A stretch of DNA of 16,582 nt from JBBRGG01 sp038240875 (lineage in GTDB: Bacteria > Planctomycetota > Phycisphaerae > Phycisphaerales > UBA1924): contig JBBRGG010000052.1 in NCBI GenBank assembly GCA_038240875.1, forward strand, positions 1-16,582, read 5' to 3'. This document shows, piece after piece, positions 15,451-16,582 of the stretch; position 1 is the first letter of the stretch, and the number at the start of each line of letters is the position of its first letter. The notes beneath the pieces were generated by a model that saw nothing but the letters and a program-made list of their open reading frames with translations, searched no databases and had not been told where the DNA came from. Both the position numbers and the translations under genes were made by a program.

Positions 15451-15966
15451 TTACACTGAGGCAGTCGAAGCAGCAGGAGACTTAGCTTCGCGCAAGACGG
15501 TTTGCACAGAGGACTTGGAAACGCGGATCTTGCCTTCTTCGATGCGAATGACGACCTCGTCGTCGTTCATTTCAATGACTGTGCCAATGATCCCGCCAAG
15601 GGTCTGAACTTTGTCGTTGCGCTTTATGCTGCCCAGCAGTGCGGCGCGACGCTTCTTTTCTTTGCGACCTGAGGTCGTGCTCACCAGAATCATCACGATT
15701 AACATAACGGGCAAGAGCCAGATGATCGGACCCAAACCACCACTCGCAGCGGGCGCGACGTTCATCGGAGCACCGTTGCCGCCGATGATCGGAGCTGATT
15801 CAGAGCTTGCAGTCGGCGTGCCGACACCTGATGGCGCCATGATTGGTGCCGTCGCGCTCGAGGGAACGCCAACAGCCTGAACTGGTGCCGACACTACTGG
15901 GGCGTCTGCCTGGGCAAGAGTCGAAAAGAAGAACTGAACGTTGGAAGTTGCCGAGCCGGTATCCAT
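15451..15966 (-). CDS. yajC: YajC, Sec translocase accessory protein
   Basis: A 171-residue YajC homologue. The membrane helix is at about 79-97 (LGPIIWLLPVMLIVMILVS), followed by a basic stretch RKEKKRRAALLGSIK and the family signature NDKVQTLGGIIGTVIEMNDDEVVIRI at 117-142 in broken form. YajC associates with SecDF in the inner membrane and supports protein export and insertion. E. coli YajC has 110 residues; here an Ala/Pro/Ser/Gly-rich extension of about 75 residues precedes the helix. It may start with a signal-like stretch (VQFFFSTLAQA), which would put the extension outside the cytoplasm. An AGGA about 11 bases before the ATG is a modest ribosome binding site. It lies directly before secDF and after tgt, the common arrangement in bacteria. 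Confidence 0.9.
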   Translation of the reverse strand: MDTGSATSNVQFFFSTLAQADAPVVSAPVQAVGVPSSATAPIMAPSGVGTPTASSESAPIIGGNGAPMNVAPAASGGLGPIIWLLPVMLIVMILVSTTSGRKEKKRRAALLGSIKRNDKVQTLGGIIGTVIEMNDDEVVIRIEEGKIRVSKSSVQTVLREAKSPAASTASV

Positions 15967-16275
15967 GGAGATTGCTTTCCTACCTGCGGCCTAGTTGCTG
16001 TTGCGCCGTTTGGCGACCGCACCTAAGCCTTTGATTCAAGTCGTACGGACCACAACCCAATCGAAACTCGCTCCACAATTACCTGAACAGGTACAGCCGG
16101 GCGAATACCGAAGAGGTATATCGAGAGCGAATGCGTGGTCAACCGTGCCACCCGCCGATTCATCGGCGTGCAACAGAGTTGGTATAGGGTAGGAGGGGAG
16201 AGAGGCAAAGTGCGTTATTACCCAAGTCTTGCGACGCATGAACCTAGATTTTTCGGCTTGTGCTTCAAAGTTTGC
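15967..16275. other. tgt-yajC intergenic region
   Basis: About 309 bases without a credible gene. It holds the putative yajC promoter (16115-16142, minus strand) and two short near-palindromes. One is TACCTGAACAGGTA at 16080-16093, just downstream of the expected transcript start. The other is CGCCGATTCATCGGCG at 16153-16168, just upstream of the -35. Short open frames here have no ribosome binding site and no recognisable protein. Confidence 0.5.
16115..16142 (-). promoter_or_regulatory. putative sigma-70-like promoter of yajC-secDF
   Basis: The minus strand reads TTGACC, a 16-base spacer and TATACC. The -35 matches five of six consensus positions and the -10 four of six. The transcript would begin near 16108, giving a leader of about 140 bases that contains the near-palindrome at 16080-16093, a possible operator or RNA hairpin. 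Confidence 0.45.
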
Positions 16276-16582
16276 TTACGTCATCCCTGCAGCGGCTATT
16301 GGCCAGCGGGCAACCAGGCTCGTCCAGTCGTCGGTGTTGATTGTTGCGCGAATATCAGCCATGAACCGCTGGAAGTGACGCAGGTTGTGGATCGTGACCA
16401 GCATCGGCCCCAACATTTCTCCGACCATGAATAGATGCCTGATGTACCCGCGGGTGAAGTGCCCAACGTAAATGGGCGCAAGTGCCTGCGTAGCAAGAGT
16501 TGCGTGCACCGCGTTCATGGGGTGCCAGTTGCCCCACTCAGCGCCACTGGGACCGGCACATACGAGGCAATCGCAACCGGCT
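16276..16582 (-). CDS. tgt: queuine tRNA-ribosyltransferase, C-terminal part (cut by window edge)
   Basis: Only the last 101 codons are in the window; the gene continues beyond 16582. The enzyme exchanges guanine-34 for the queuosine precursor in certain tRNAs. The zinc site is visible: CDCLVC, then FTRGYIRHLFMVGEMLG, and IHNLRHFQRFMADIR, corresponding to the family's C-x-C-x2-C-x25-H pattern. Here 56 residues, not about 25, separate the third Cys from the His; the surplus lies directly after the third Cys (AGPSGAEWGNWHPMNAVHAT and on to YVGH). The tgt-yajC-secDF neighbourhood is the common bacterial one and supports the call. A frame starting at the internal ATG at 16518 is not the true start, because the zinc cysteines lie upstream of it in the same frame. 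Confidence 0.9.
   Translation of the reverse strand, partial: AGCDCLVCAGPSGAEWGNWHPMNAVHATLATQALAPIYVGHFTRGYIRHLFMVGEMLGPMLVTIHNLRHFQRFMADIRATINTDDWTSLVARWPIAAAGMT

Overview
The window looks like chromosomal DNA of a Gram-negative bacterium, most probably a planctomycete of the Phycisphaerae type. The lineage is an inference. It rests on the tgt-yajC-secDF order with SecD and SecF fused into one very long protein, a long N-terminal extension on YajC, glycosyltransferases with a cysteine cluster, and a free-standing pseudopilin. An HldD-like heptose epimerase suggests an outer membrane or a heptose-containing surface glycan.

Left region (1-2013, + strand): an AT-richer stretch opens with 437 bases without a gene. 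It is followed by three tightly coupled genes: a small secreted protein with ten cysteines, a membrane-anchored protein with a HEAT-like C-terminus, and a pseudopilin. Both junctions are ATGA overlaps. Composition changes close to 2010, where a degraded glycerate 2-kinase fragment (minus strand) begins. The cassette therefore looks acquired or relocated.

Central region (2014-6466): the glycerate kinase remnant, an intact transaldolase with its own terminator, and on the minus strand a nucleotide-sugar dehydrogenase followed closely by a BtpA-family protein. Next to them is a broken POT-family peptide transporter (+ strand) that lacks its N-terminal two thirds and carries a frameshift.

Right region (6519-16582, all minus strand): read in the direction of transcription this is tgt (cut by the window edge), yajC, secDF, a LysM membrane protein, an HldD-like epimerase and two overlapping glycosyltransferases. 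The first three serve tRNA modification and Sec-dependent export. The last three, with the nucleotide-sugar dehydrogenase, suggest cell-surface glycan synthesis. Putative promoters are seen before yajC and before the LysM gene.

No tRNA, rRNA, CRISPR array, insertion sequence or phage gene was recognised. The best candidate for something undescribed is the three-gene cysteine-rich/HEAT/pseudopilin cassette at 438-1938.
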